The notes beneath the pieces are model-generated. The model was not told the origin of the DNA, did no database searches, and worked only from the letters and a program-made list of their open reading frames with translations. Shown in pieces: positions 46,045-54,522 of a stretch of DNA of 64,000 bases. A program made the position numbers and the translations under genes. Source of the stretch: Pseudomonas sp. RIT-PI-S (GTDB lineage: Bacteria; Pseudomonadota; Gammaproteobacteria; Pseudomonadales; Pseudomonadaceae); assembly GCF_025642975.1 (NCBI RefSeq), contig NZ_JANZKJ010000019.1, forward strand, positions 20,353-84,352, given 5' to 3'. Each line of letters begins with the position of its first letter. The first letter of the stretch is position 1.

Positions 46045-47565
46045 ATGCGTTACGCACATCCCGGCACCGAAGGCGCCAAGGTTTCCTACAAGGAACGGTA
46101 TGGCAACTATATCGGGGGCCGCTTCGTAGAGCCCGTGAAGGGCCAGTACTTCACCAATACCTCGCCGATCAATGGCCAGCCCATCGCCGAATTCCCCCGC
46201 TCCAGCGCCGAAGATATCGACAAGGCTCTGGACGCCGCCCATGCCGCCGCCGACGACTGGGGCCGCACCTCGGTACAGGCGCGCTCGCTGATCCTGTTGA
46301 AGATCGCCGACCGTATCGAACAGAACTTGGAACTGCTGGCCATCACCGAGACCTGGGACAACGGCAAGGCCATCCGCGAAACCCTGAACGCGGACATCCC
46401 CCTGGCCGCCGACCACTTCCGCTATTTCGCCGGCGCGCTGCGGGCACAGGAAGGTAGCGCGGCAGAGATCGACGGCAACACGGTCGCCTATCACATCCAT
46501 GAGCCGCTGGGCGTGGTCGGGCAAATTATCCCGTGGAACTTCCCGATCCTGATGGCCGCCTGGAAACTCGCTCCAGCGCTCGCCGCAGGCAACTGCATCG
46601 TGCTCAAGCCGGCCGAACAGACCCCGCTGGGCATTTCGGTGCTGTTGGAGGTGATCGGGGACCTGCTCCCGCCAGGCGTGCTCAACGTGGTGCAAGGTTA
46701 CGGCCGCGAGGCGGGCGAGGCGCTCGCCACCAGCAAGCGCATCGCCAAGATCGCCTTCACGGGCTCTACGCCCGTGGGTTCGCACATCATGAAATGCGCG
46801 GCGGAGAACATCATTCCCAGCACCGTGGAGCTGGGCGGCAAATCGCCGAACATCTTCTTCGAAGACATCATGCAGGCCGAACCTTCATTCATCGAAAAAG
46901 CCGCCGAAGGCGTGGTGCTGGCGTTCTTCAACCAGGGTGAAGTGTGTACCTGCCCGTCCCGTGTGCTGGTGCAAGAGTCGATCTACGGCGCCTTCATGCA
47001 GGAAGTGATGAAGAAAATCGAGCAGATTAAACGCGGCGACCCGCTAGACACCGACACCATGATCGGCGCCCAGGCCTCGCAGCAGCAGTTCGACAAGATT
47101 CTTTCCTACCTGCAGATCGCCAAGGACGAGGGCGCCGAGCTGCTCACCGGTGGCCAAGTGGAGAAACTCGAAGGCGACCTTGCCAGCGGCTATTACATCC
47201 AGCCGACCCTGCTCAAGGGCAACAACCGCATGCGCGTGTTCCAGGAAGAGATTTTCGGCCCGGTGGTGAGCGTGACTACCTTCAAGGACGAAGCCGAAGC
47301 GCTGGCCATTGCCAACGACACCGAGTTCGGCCTGGGCGCGGGCGTATGGACCCGCGACATCAACCGCGCCTACCGCATGGGCCGTGGCATCAAGGCTGGC
47401 CGCGTATGGACCAACTGCTATCACCTCTACCCTGCCCATGCCGCCTTCGGCGGGTATAAGAAATCCGGCGTTGGCCGGGAAACCCACAAAATGATGCTCG
47501 ACCACTACCAGCAAACCAAAAACCTGCTGGTGAGCTACGACATCAACCCGCTCGGCTTCTTCTAA
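46045..47565 (+). CDS. exaC: NAD-dependent aldehyde dehydrogenase (ExaC/AldB type)
   Basis: A 506-residue aldehyde dehydrogenase, probably oxidising acetaldehyde or similar short aldehydes. It has the substrate/NAD region VGQIIPWNFPILMAAWKLAP, the Glu motif ELGGKSPNIFFED and the catalytic Cys in FFNQGEVCTCPSRVLVQ. RBS AAGGAG precedes ATG 46045. The sigma-54 promoter at 45970-45985 and divergent eatR suggest induction by ethanolamine or alcohol-derived aldehydes. In PAO1 the equivalent gene precedes eat-eutBC; here a terminator follows directly. Confidence 0.92.
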   Translation: MRYAHPGTEGAKVSYKERYGNYIGGRFVEPVKGQYFTNTSPINGQPIAEFPRSSAEDIDKALDAAHAAADDWGRTSVQARSLILLKIADRIEQNLELLAITETWDNGKAIRETLNADIPLAADHFRYFAGALRAQEGSAAEIDGNTVAYHIHEPLGVVGQIIPWNFPILMAAWKLAPALAAGNCIVLKPAEQTPLGISVLLEVIGDLLPPGVLNVVQGYGREAGEALATSKRIAKIAFTGSTPVGSHIMKCAAENIIPSTVELGGKSPNIFFEDIMQAEPSFIEKAAEGVVLAFFNQGEVCTCPSRVLVQESIYGAFMQEVMKKIEQIKRGDPLDTDTMIGAQASQQQFDKILSYLQIAKDEGAELLTGGQVEKLEGDLASGYYIQPTLLKGNNRMRVFQEEIFGPVVSVTTFKDEAEALAIANDTEFGLGAGVWTRDINRAYRMGRGIKAGRVWTNCYHLYPAHAAFGGYKKSGVGRETHKMMLDHYQQTKNLLVSYDINPLGFF

Positions 47566-47577
47566 CCGACGAGCACA

Positions 47578-47604
47578 GCAGGCCGGCGCTGATCGCCGGC
47601 CTGC
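47578..47604 (+). terminator. Intrinsic terminator after exaC
   Basis: A perfect 11-bp stem GCAGGCCGGCG / CGCCGGCCTGC with a 5-nt loop (CTGAT) lies 13 bp after the exaC stop. The following bases are TTGTGG, so it is a strong hairpin with only a short U-run. Confidence 0.75.
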
Positions 47605-47629
47605 TTGTGGCTTGCGCCGTATTCGCCCG

Positions 47630-47635
47630 TATAAT
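47630..47635 (+). promoter_or_regulatory. Putative -10 box of the dedA operon
   Basis: A perfect TATAAT 42 bp before dedA; the best -35 is TTGTGG (47605-47610) at 19 bp spacing, so the call is weak. Confidence 0.35.
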
Positions 47636-47676
47636 GCCCGCTTTTGCTCGACAGGCCCGCGCGCCAGCAGGTGTAT

Positions 47677-48333
47677 ATGGACTTCAACCCGCTCGACCTC
47701 ATCCTTCATCTGGACGTTTACCTCAACCAGCTCGTAACCCAATACGGCAGCTGGATCTACCTCATTTTGTTCGCGGTCATCTTCTGCGAAACCGGCCTGG
47801 TGGTGACGCCATTCCTGCCAGGGGACTCGCTGCTGTTCATTGCCGGCGCCGTGGCGGCTGGTGGCGGCATGGACCCGCTGGTGCTGGCCGCACTGCTGAT
47901 AGCCGCAGCCGTTCTGGGCGACAGCACCAACTATGTGGTGGGCCGCACGCTGGGCGAAAAGCTGTTCGCCAACCCGCATTCGAAGCTATTTCGCCGCGAT
48001 TACCTGGCCCGCACCCAGGCGTTCTATGACCGCCATGGCGGCAAGACCGTAACCCTGGCGCGCTTCTTGCCGATCATCCGTACCTTCGCGCCGTTCGTGG
48101 CCGGCGTGGCGCGCATGCCTTACCTGCGTTTCCTGGCGTTCAGTGTGGCCGGCACCCTGGGTTGGGTCGGCGGGCTGGTAACCCTGGGCTACTTCTTCGG
48201 CAACGTGCCCTTTATCAAGCACAACCTCACCCTGCTGGTGCTGGCAATCGTGCTGCTGTCGTTCTTGCCGATGATCATCGGCCTGGCCCGGGCCCGCCTG
48301 GGCCGCGGCTCGGTGAAGGCGCCCACGCCCTGA
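47677..48333 (+). CDS. DedA family membrane protein
   Basis: A 218-residue VTT/DedA protein with about five membrane helices. Family motifs are FCETGLVVTPFLPGDSLLFIAG, GDSTNYVVGRTLG, ARFLPIIRTFAPFVAGVARMPY and TLGWVGGLVTLGYFFG. DedA proteins act in membrane homeostasis and lipid-carrier recycling. The ATG at 47677 follows AGGTG, and the stop overlaps the mtfA start (TGATG). Confidence 0.93.
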   Translation: MDFNPLDLILHLDVYLNQLVTQYGSWIYLILFAVIFCETGLVVTPFLPGDSLLFIAGAVAAGGGMDPLVLAALLIAAAVLGDSTNYVVGRTLGEKLFANPHSKLFRRDYLARTQAFYDRHGGKTVTLARFLPIIRTFAPFVAGVARMPYLRFLAFSVAGTLGWVGGLVTLGYFFGNVPFIKHNLTLLVLAIVLLSFLPMIIGLARARLGRGSVKAPTP

Positions 48334-49142
48334 TGTGGAGCTGGCGCGCCTGGAAACGCCAACGCACCCTGCGCCGCCACGCTATCAGCGAGGCGCAATG
48401 GGCGCAGGTACGCCAGGCGCTGCCCATGCTCGACGGGCTTAAGCCCGAGCAAGATCTGTTGCTGCGCGAGCGCAGCCTGTTGTTCCTTGCGGAAAAAACC
48501 CTCACCGCCCTGCCTGGGCTGGAAGTGACTGACCTGGACTGTCTCCTGCTCGCCGCCCAGGCGCAGCTGCCCCTGCTGGGGCTGGCCGAGCTGGGCTGGT
48601 ACAAGGGGTTTCACCAGATCGTGCTCTACCCGGACGACTTCCTGAGCCCTCAGCGCCACCGCGATCCTAGCGGCGTAGAGCATGAATGGGACGCCGAACA
48701 CAGCGGTGAAGCCTGGCAGCAAGGCCCGGTCATCCTCGCTTGGCCCGGGGTCGCCGCCAGCGGCGGCTGGGATGGGTACAACCTGGTGATCCACGAACTG
48801 GCCCACAAGCTGGACATGCTCAACGGCGACGCCAATGGCCTGCCGCCACTGCATCACCACATGCGCGTAACCGAGTGGGCCGAAGCCATGCAGCACGCCT
48901 TCGATGACCTCAACCGGCAACTGGACGCCGACGAACACGCTCAAACCCCTATCGACCCTTACGCGGCAGAAAACCCAGCGGAGTTCTTCGCCGTAGCCAG
49001 CGAATATTTTTTCAGCGCGCCGGACCTGCTGATAGCCGCCTACCCCGCGGTGTATCAGCAACTGCAGGCCTTCTATCGACAAGATCCGTTGCAACGGCTG
49101 CACGCCTCGGGAGCCGCGCACTCCAGCGCCGAACAGTCTTGA
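48333..49142 (+). CDS. mtfA: MtfA-like zinc-dependent peptidase
   Basis: A 269-residue cytosolic metalloprotein with the zincin motif HELAHKLDMLNG and the DPYAAENPAEFFAVASEYFF helix that supplies another Glu. E. coli MtfA binds Mlc and affects glucose PTS genes; no Mlc partner is visible here. Its start overlaps the dedA stop. dedA-mtfA-ppa is the conserved order. Confidence 0.92.
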   Translation: MWSWRAWKRQRTLRRHAISEAQWAQVRQALPMLDGLKPEQDLLLRERSLLFLAEKTLTALPGLEVTDLDCLLLAAQAQLPLLGLAELGWYKGFHQIVLYPDDFLSPQRHRDPSGVEHEWDAEHSGEAWQQGPVILAWPGVAASGGWDGYNLVIHELAHKLDMLNGDANGLPPLHHHMRVTEWAEAMQHAFDDLNRQLDADEHAQTPIDPYAAENPAEFFAVASEYFFSAPDLLIAAYPAVYQQLQAFYRQDPLQRLHASGAAHSSAEQS

Positions 49143-49208
49143 TGCGTTCAGGGTGCAACCGCTAGCGCCGATGGTGGTCCTAGCGTGGCGCCGTATTAGG
49201 GATATGCC

Positions 49209-49214
49209 TATAAT
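49209..49214 (+). promoter_or_regulatory. Putative -10 box of ppa
   Basis: A perfect TATAAT 60 bp before the ppa ATG; no good -35 is visible at 16-18 bp. Confidence 0.4.
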
Positions 49215-49273
49215 CCCGCCACTTTTGCCAAACACTGGCCTTAACGATCCGACTGTTAACGGGAGCACCATTG

Positions 49274-49798
49274 ATGAGCTACAGCAAAATCCCAGCCGGC
49301 AAGGACGTGCCGAACGACATCCACGTCGTTATCGAGATCCCGGCCAACCACGCGCCGATCAAGTACGAAGTCGACAAAGACAGCGACGCCCTGTTCGTGG
49401 ACCGCTTCGTCGCCACTCCGATGTTCTATCCAGCCAACTATGGCTACATCCCCAACACCCTGGCTGACGACGGCGACCCGCTGGACGTGCTGGTGGTCAC
49501 CCCTTACCCGGTAGTGCCAGGGTCGGTCATCCGCGCCCGCCCGGTCGGCGTGCTGCACATGGACGACGAAGGCGGCGGCGACGCCAAGGTTCTGGCCGTT
49601 CCGCACGACAAGCTGTCCGCGCTGTACACCGAGGTGAAGGAATACACCGACCTTCCGCCGCTGCTGCTGCAACAGATCCAGCACTTCTTCGAGAATTACA
49701 AGGCGCTGGAAAAAGGCAAGTGGGTCAAGCTCAAGGAGTGGGGCAACGCCGACGAAGCCCGCGCCGAGATCACCAAGGCCGTGGCTGCCTACAAGTAA
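49274..49798 (+). CDS. ppa: Inorganic pyrophosphatase
   Basis: A soluble family I pyrophosphatase of 174 residues that drives biosynthetic reactions by removing PPi. Key Asp cluster: DDGDPLDVLVV; EIPANHAPIKYEVDKDS and GLY-loop NYGYIPNTLADDGD are standard. The ATG at 49274 is chosen; the in-frame TTG before it is unlikely. A bidirectional terminator follows. Confidence 0.96.
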   Translation: MSYSKIPAGKDVPNDIHVVIEIPANHAPIKYEVDKDSDALFVDRFVATPMFYPANYGYIPNTLADDGDPLDVLVVTPYPVVPGSVIRARPVGVLHMDDEGGGDAKVLAVPHDKLSALYTEVKEYTDLPPLLLQQIQHFFENYKALEKGKWVKLKEWGNADEARAEITKAVAAYK

Positions 49799-49820
49799 TA
49801 GCCTCGCTGCAGGTATAAAA

Positions 49821-49846
49821 AGCCCCGGTACTCGCCGGGGCTTTTT
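49821..49846 (+). terminator. Terminator after ppa
   Basis: AGCCCCGG (49821-49828) pairs with CCGGGGCT (49835-49842), followed by a T-run and preceded by AAAAA, so it could serve both directions. Confidence 0.9.
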
Positions 49847-50064
49847 CATGGGCTCAAGGTTTTACGAAGGCGCAACGCTCTGCGCGCGCCCAGGGCCGTC
49901 AGCACAAGCAAAGCCTTGCGAACACACTACGAGTGACGGGTTTTGCCAGCGTTTGGAAAATTCCCTCTATCCAACCCCGACACACGCCGCTATCCTGTGC
50001 GCCACTTCAGCGCAGGCCTCTAGCCCGCGCCCGGCGAGCCAGCTACCCGCCAGCCCGCCCGCTG

Positions 50065-50162
50065 TCGCATCATGCGAAAGCAACCTACCTTTTGAGGTGG
50101 GTACGGCCTACCAAAAATAGGCCAGACCTACCAACGAGAAGCCGGCCACAAGCCGGCTTTTT
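50065..50162 (+). ncRNA. Candidate structured small RNA ending in an intrinsic terminator
   Basis: The 544-bp gap after ppa has no convincing gene, but its right end packs four stem-loops. TCGCAT-ATGCGA is at 50065-50077. ACCTACC/GGTGGGT is at 50083-50102 (one G-U). GGCCTA/TAGGCC is at 50105-50123. A terminator hairpin AAGCCGGC/GCCGGCTT (50139-50159) is followed by a T-run. No Rfam family is recognised and no strong promoter is seen; TATCCT at about 49992 is the best -10. It may also be the 3' end of an inserted element's transcript. Confidence 0.35.
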
Positions 50163-50342
50163 AATGCCTGAACGCAACGCGGTTAGGGACCTCCGACACT
50201 AAAGCCGCGCCAGCCCATACACCAGCCCATACGTACCAGGACCATTAGAGATAGCTCGGAATGAGTCATCACAAAGATCGGACCATGTAAGATTGCGCTG
50301 CCCCTAGACGGCAGGAACTCGCCGCCCTCATCAGGACAGGAC

Positions 50343-52424
50343 ATGGACCTCACGACCTTTCGACAGATTGTTGACCGCTCTCCTCCGGCCATTATGGCCT
50401 GCCAGGAAAACCTTCAGCACCTCTACGATTATGTAGGGCTTGAGCACGGTTCAAGCTATACACGCTCCGCTGTATCCAACGCCTTGTACGCCAGAATTCG
50501 CGATTGCTTCACCTCCGGCCACGCTGAAGTTTGGCGAGCCTGCCAATCATTACGGACAGATCTCATTCGAGAGCACACACTCTTGAATGCTCCACTCGAT
50601 CCTTACTTTGAGGTCCTTGAGCATCTCCGAGATGCGGTGCGCACTGACGACAATTCGCGCACCACAATCGAAGGCGACTGGGATACCGCAGTTCGGACCG
50701 CATTCGACCATGTGCAGATCCAGAGCTGGGGATCAGAGAACCGCAGAATGACCTATGCCCGTGAGTTCATGGTGGCAGAAGCGGCGCGCGCGCTACGTGA
50801 TGCGGGATACTCAATTCTTTTCGAACCGGGAAAATTAGGCTTCGGACCAGAATCTGAAACGGCCCTTGTCGCCAATATTGAACAGTTGGTCTCCTCCATG
50901 GGCGGAGTCAATGTGGCACGCCGAATCTTCGCAGACATATCGAAGGACTTTGATCCTGAGCAACAGCGTTATCACATTGTCCGGAGGATTTCTGCAACGG
51001 GAGAAGGCCAGCCACAGGTGCCCTGGGGTTATCTGCTCCAGTTAGCTGCCAAACATATTCAGGGTCGTAAGCCCTACATTACGACTGATGCTCACTGGCA
51101 CAAGCTGCGCGCCTTTGCTCAGGCCTACGCTGCGGTCATCAATGTGCAGCCTTATGCACCAACGTTCTACGGCACGATGGATGCCGTTGATCTTGTACCA
51201 TACCTACAAGAGATGGCGCTCTACGACACTCTATTTCGCATACCACAAATGCGACCGTCGGATGTCGTTAAGATCGCTCGCGGCATGCTCGGATGGTTTG
51301 ACTTGAGCGAACCAACCAAGGGAGGCTGGTCAGTAAACCAAGTCCTAGAGGTCATTGGATACTTGCTAAGTCCATCCCTTGATGCACGAGGCCCTATCTT
51401 CATAACAGAGACCGAGATCCGACGCGGTTGCCCAGACACTCCGTCAAACGTCGTTGCGAAGATTCTGGATGATGTGTTGAGCCACCCATGTACCGGAGCA
51501 AACAAAAACTTCTCACTCCCCACTGATGCGCCAACCTCAGCCCAAAAGAGTTCAGGCCAAGATTTTTTCCTCCGTCCGCTGATTCGATCTTCCGGCCGGC
51601 AATTTATATTGCTAGATCGCTCAGTCTGTGCACCAGCTTGCTTGGAGGCGCTACTGACACAGCTACGCGCTGATATGAAAGACCTTGATGAGAAGATTGG
51701 CTTATCTATTGAGGATTTCCTGAAGAGCGAGTTTACATCGCACGGGATCTGCTCCAAAGGTGGTGACTACGACTCCGGAGGGAAGCATGGCGAATGCGAT
51801 CTTGCGCTGGAAACAGACGAAACGATAATTTTTGCTGAGATCAAGAAGAAGCCACTAACACGAAAAGCCAAAGCGGGCTCTGATGCACATATTCTATTGG
51901 ATCTCGCTGGAAGCCTTCTTGCCGCTCAGGCTCAGGCCGGATGGCATGAGGTGCGCCTACGCAAGGACGGGCACCTGCACCTCGAGAGCAAGGGGGCGAT
52001 TTCCTGCATTGATCTGAACGAGCGAGAGGTTGAACGGGTAGCAGTCACTCTCTTGGACTTCGGCAGCTTCCAGGATCGAATCTTACTCAAGCAATTCCTA
52101 GAAGGAACGTTGAACGCGACCTTCACTCCGTCCGACGCAAACCTTAAAAAGGGCTTTCAACGAATCAACGAGGCGCTAGCGGAAATTCGCGAGCAATTGA
52201 TTGAGCTCCGTTCAGGCGGGAGCGACGTTAGACAACCCTTCTTCCACTGCTGGTTCCTCAGTGTGCCCCAACTGTTGGTACTCTTGGACAATGTTACCGA
52301 CAGCGCCGGTTTCAGGCAGGCGTTATGGAGCTGCCGGCATGTCGCAACAGGTAGCTCCGATCTATATTTCGACCTGTCCTACATGAAGCGTCTTAGAAAG
52401 GAAACAACCGCACCCATCAACTGA
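50343..52424 (+). CDS. Orphan 693-residue protein with a PD-(D/E)XK-like nuclease signature
   Basis: I do not recognise a characterised family. The protein is soluble, mostly helical in its first 380 residues. It has a PD-(D/E)XK-type core near residue 480: Asp486 in GECDLALETDE, then a strand, Glu499 and Lys501 in IIFAEIKKKPL (D-X12-E-X-K), with a Glu helix ahead (SIEDFLKSEF). After it come a helical stretch (LAGSLLAAQAQAGWHEV), an arginine/lysine-rich helix and a C-terminal segment FFHCWFLSVPQLLVLLD. Such signatures occur in restriction, repair and anti-phage enzymes. Codon use is visibly more A/T rich than the neighbours. No promoter or partner gene is adjacent; ATG 50343 follows CAGGACAGGAC. 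Confidence 0.8.
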   Translation: MDLTTFRQIVDRSPPAIMACQENLQHLYDYVGLEHGSSYTRSAVSNALYARIRDCFTSGHAEVWRACQSLRTDLIREHTLLNAPLDPYFEVLEHLRDAVRTDDNSRTTIEGDWDTAVRTAFDHVQIQSWGSENRRMTYAREFMVAEAARALRDAGYSILFEPGKLGFGPESETALVANIEQLVSSMGGVNVARRIFADISKDFDPEQQRYHIVRRISATGEGQPQVPWGYLLQLAAKHIQGRKPYITTDAHWHKLRAFAQAYAAVINVQPYAPTFYGTMDAVDLVPYLQEMALYDTLFRIPQMRPSDVVKIARGMLGWFDLSEPTKGGWSVNQVLEVIGYLLSPSLDARGPIFITETEIRRGCPDTPSNVVAKILDDVLSHPCTGANKNFSLPTDAPTSAQKSSGQDFFLRPLIRSSGRQFILLDRSVCAPACLEALLTQLRADMKDLDEKIGLSIEDFLKSEFTSHGICSKGGDYDSGGKHGECDLALETDETIIFAEIKKKPLTRKAKAGSDAHILLDLAGSLLAAQAQAGWHEVRLRKDGHLHLESKGAISCIDLNEREVERVAVTLLDFGSFQDRILLKQFLEGTLNATFTPSDANLKKGFQRINEALAEIREQLIELRSGGSDVRQPFFHCWFLSVPQLLVLLDNVTDSAGFRQALWSCRHVATGSSDLYFDLSYMKRLRKETTAPIN

Positions 52425-53092
52425 CCCTTAGCGCCCGCAGCCAAGCCTGTCGCCACAATCGATAGAGCCGAAGCAGGATCTCTACTCAGGGCTGCATAGT
52501 CTTTTCTATCAGCCCAAATCAACTCACGCGCCGGTCAGAGTGACCGTTGGCTTGCTACTGCTTCTGCAACAGCACGAAGGGATCAACGCCAAGAGCTTCT
52601 CTATAAATCGCGACCAGGCTCGAATCTGCCTCGAGCTTGGTTGTTGCTCCTTCTCTAGCCCCTCCTTCCCCTGCCGGCCATAGCTGCTTGGCATGCCGCC
52701 CGCTCGGCCGTGAATGAAGCAACCGAAACGGGCTCCCTTCCCGCCCCACGCTGGGCCTTGAATACGTTTGACGAATGACCGACGTAATCCGCGCCATGGG
52801 CCTGTAGGTCCCGTAGCGCCTCGGGAGGTTGGCTGGCTGCGGTAGCAGTATCTGCATCTGCGCGGCACCGGTGGTGCTGGCACTGGCCACGCTAGCGGAG
52901 GCTTATAGGCCGGAATTGCTTTGGGAAACGGCCGCCTTCAGGGAGGCCCGGCCTGTTCAGGGCGTGAGGTTCGGCCAGGGCACCACGCCCTCGCTATAAG
53001 CGCTCCCACCGCCACGGATGTGCCATGGCCGAGCCTTGGCGCATGCCGAGCATGGCACCTGCACCCGCCTGCGCGATTAACCAGCGTATCGG
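52425..53092. other. Gap without a confident gene, possibly decayed sequence
   Basis: This 668-bp stretch lies between the orphan nuclease gene and the hemerythrin gene. On the minus strand 52555-52890 is open (about 111 residues, ending EALGVDPFVLLQKQ), but no frame keeps a family-like pattern throughout and I find no integrase, transposase or tRNA signature. It may be the remnant of an inserted gene with frameshifts. Confidence 0.4.
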
Positions 53093-53536
53093 TCAGGCTT
53101 GCTCCAGGATCTGCTCATATTCGGCCAGGTACTGCTCGGCCAGGCTTGTCTTCTGTTTGGCATCGAGCAACTTACCGGCGGCCTGGAAAAACTTATGTTC
53201 TTCCTCGGTTAAATGATGGTGCACTTTGTGCGAAAGCTTCTTGGCCGTCGCCAGCCAACTAGGGCTGGACATTTCGGTCTCATCCAACTCTTCCATCATC
53301 TCGTCCATCTCATGGTGTTCCGAGATGGCATGCCGGCTTAGGTCCACGCCATTGTCATGGGCCATCAGCGGAATATAAAAGTGACGTTCTTCCGCCGTTT
53401 CATGGGCTTGCAGTTCGGCCTTCAGGCGCTCATAGGCCTCTGCCCGCTCGGCACTGTCGCCATGGGTCTGGATCAAGGCGTCGGCATAGCTGCGCTGCCG
53501 CTCATGGCTTTCACGTAGGGCTTCAAAAATATTCAC
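53093..53536 (-). CDS. Hemerythrin-like domain protein
   Basis: A 147-residue four-helix protein with the iron-ligand pattern of hemerythrins: ALRESHERQRSY, HETAEERHFYIPLMAHD, AISEHHEMDEMMEEL and SHKVHHHLTEEEHKFFQ. It could bind a diiron centre and sense or carry O2 or reactive species; the partner is unknown. The start is GTG 53536 (MNIFEALRESHE) with a GAGG RBS. An upstream extension in the same frame is improbable. Confidence 0.85.
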   Translation of the reverse strand: MNIFEALRESHERQRSYADALIQTHGDSAERAEAYERLKAELQAHETAEERHFYIPLMAHDNGVDLSRHAISEHHEMDEMMEELDETEMSSPSWLATAKKLSHKVHHHLTEEEHKFFQAAGKLLDAKQKTSLAEQYLAEYEQILEQA

Positions 53537-53666
53537 GGTGTGCCTCGATGCGACGGGATGGGACAACTGAGCACTAGACCTATCCCGCGAATGGGGGTTC
53601 CAGAGTGGCGAACCCCGCTTTCGTGGTTTTAACTTCCAGCCACATCGCCCCGCACAGGCACTTGCC

Positions 53667-54299
53667 ATGTACACACTCTTCGGCACAAAACGCTCCGGCT
53701 CGGCCGCCATCGAAATCGCGCTGAAACGCTGCGGTATCGAGTACCACTTGACCAGCGCCAGTTCCTGGCTGGAGGGGAATGGCAGCGAGCAACTCAAACG
53801 CCTCAACCCGCTGATGCAAGTGCCTACGCTGCAACTTCCCGATGGCAGCGTGATGAGCGAGAGCGCCGCGATACTGACTTACCTGGGCCTGGAGTTTCCC
53901 GGCGCCGCGCTGCTCGCTCAAGCGCCTGCCGAACGGGCTCAACAGCTGCGCGCCCTGGTGTATATCGCGGCTAACTGTTATGCCGCCATTGGCGTTACGG
54001 ACTACCCGGAGCGCTGGTTGCCGAACGCCGAGGAAGACACGCTCAAGCAGCTGGCGGACGGCGCGGAGGCGCGCCTGCATGAGTATTGGGATACCTTCAG
54101 CGATGTGTTTGCAAAAACCGCTGCCTGGCACCCGGAACAGCCTGGCGCGCCGGAGATCCTGGCATGCGTGGTAACGCAGTGGAGTGGCACGCGTGAGCAC
54201 TTGAAAACATCTAGGCCGGCTTTCTACCAGGCGCTGTTGCACATCGACCGCCATCCAGTGGTGGAACCCGTGCTTCAGTCTCACTGGCCGGTCGCCTGA
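53667..54299 (+). CDS. Glutathione S-transferase-like protein
   Basis: A 210-residue GST-fold protein: thioredoxin-like N-terminal domain (YTLFGTKRSGSAAIEIALKR; LKRLNPLMQVPTLQLPDGSVMSESAAIL with the cis-Pro and Glu-Ser GSH site), then an all-helical C-terminal domain. It lacks an obvious catalytic Tyr or Cys at the N-terminus, where a Ser/Thr could serve. The substrate is unknown. It is divergent from the hemerythrin gene. Confidence 0.88.
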   Translation: MYTLFGTKRSGSAAIEIALKRCGIEYHLTSASSWLEGNGSEQLKRLNPLMQVPTLQLPDGSVMSESAAILTYLGLEFPGAALLAQAPAERAQQLRALVYIAANCYAAIGVTDYPERWLPNAEEDTLKQLADGAEARLHEYWDTFSDVFAKTAAWHPEQPGAPEILACVVTQWSGTREHLKTSRPAFYQALLHIDRHPVVEPVLQSHWPVA

Positions 54300-54348
54300 G
54301 CATCAGCCACATTGACGGCCCCCACCAGCCAACGCTAGGCTCACTTGC

Positions 54349-54420
54349 ATGACGATCCCCACACGTTCCAACTCATTTTCTACCTGCTGTCCCGCCCGGC
54401 CGAAAGGACTGTGCGGCTAG
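54349..54420 (+). CDS. Short Cys-codon leader ORF upstream of cysS
   Basis: This 23-codon ORF (start MTIPTRSNS, end STCCPARPKGLCG) has tandem Cys codons TGC-TGT at 54385-54390 and a third TGC two codons before the TAG stop. It is followed by an intrinsic terminator (54439-54473) and then cysS. A hairpin CTGTGCG/CGCGCAG (54409-54432, one G-U) overlaps its end. It has the layout of a leader peptide sensing Cys-tRNA charging. The RBS (AGG about 10 nt upstream) is weak. No strong antiterminator is evident by eye, so the mechanism is inference. Confidence 0.6.
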   Translation: MTIPTRSNSFSTCCPARPKGLCG

Positions 54421-54438
54421 CGCTGCGCGCAGATCCCC

Positions 54439-54473
54439 AAGGCCACCCGTCAACGACCGGTGGCCTTTTTTTT
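54439..54473 (+). terminator. Intrinsic terminator (attenuator) before cysS
   Basis: AAGGCCACC (54439-54447) pairs perfectly with GGTGGCCTT (54459-54467), then an eight-T run (54466-54473). It lies between the short Cys-codon ORF and cysS, 50 bp before the cysS start. A second long T-run occurs at about 54481-54490. Confidence 0.85.
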
Positions 54474-54522
54474 GAGTTCGATTTTTTTTTGTTGCAAGGC
54501 AATCGAAAAAAGGAAGTGATTG

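Noticed and set aside
49933..50202. 89-residue ORF after ppa
   Set aside because: Pro/Arg-rich low-complexity translation running through hairpins and a terminator; no family recognised.
50343..52424. CRISPR or toxin-antitoxin involvement of the insert
   Set aside because: No spaced direct repeats and no small partner gene next to the 693-residue ORF.
52524..52890. Two overlapping minus-strand ORFs after the orphan gene
   Set aside because: No consistent coding pattern or recognised family; kept only as possible decay remnants.
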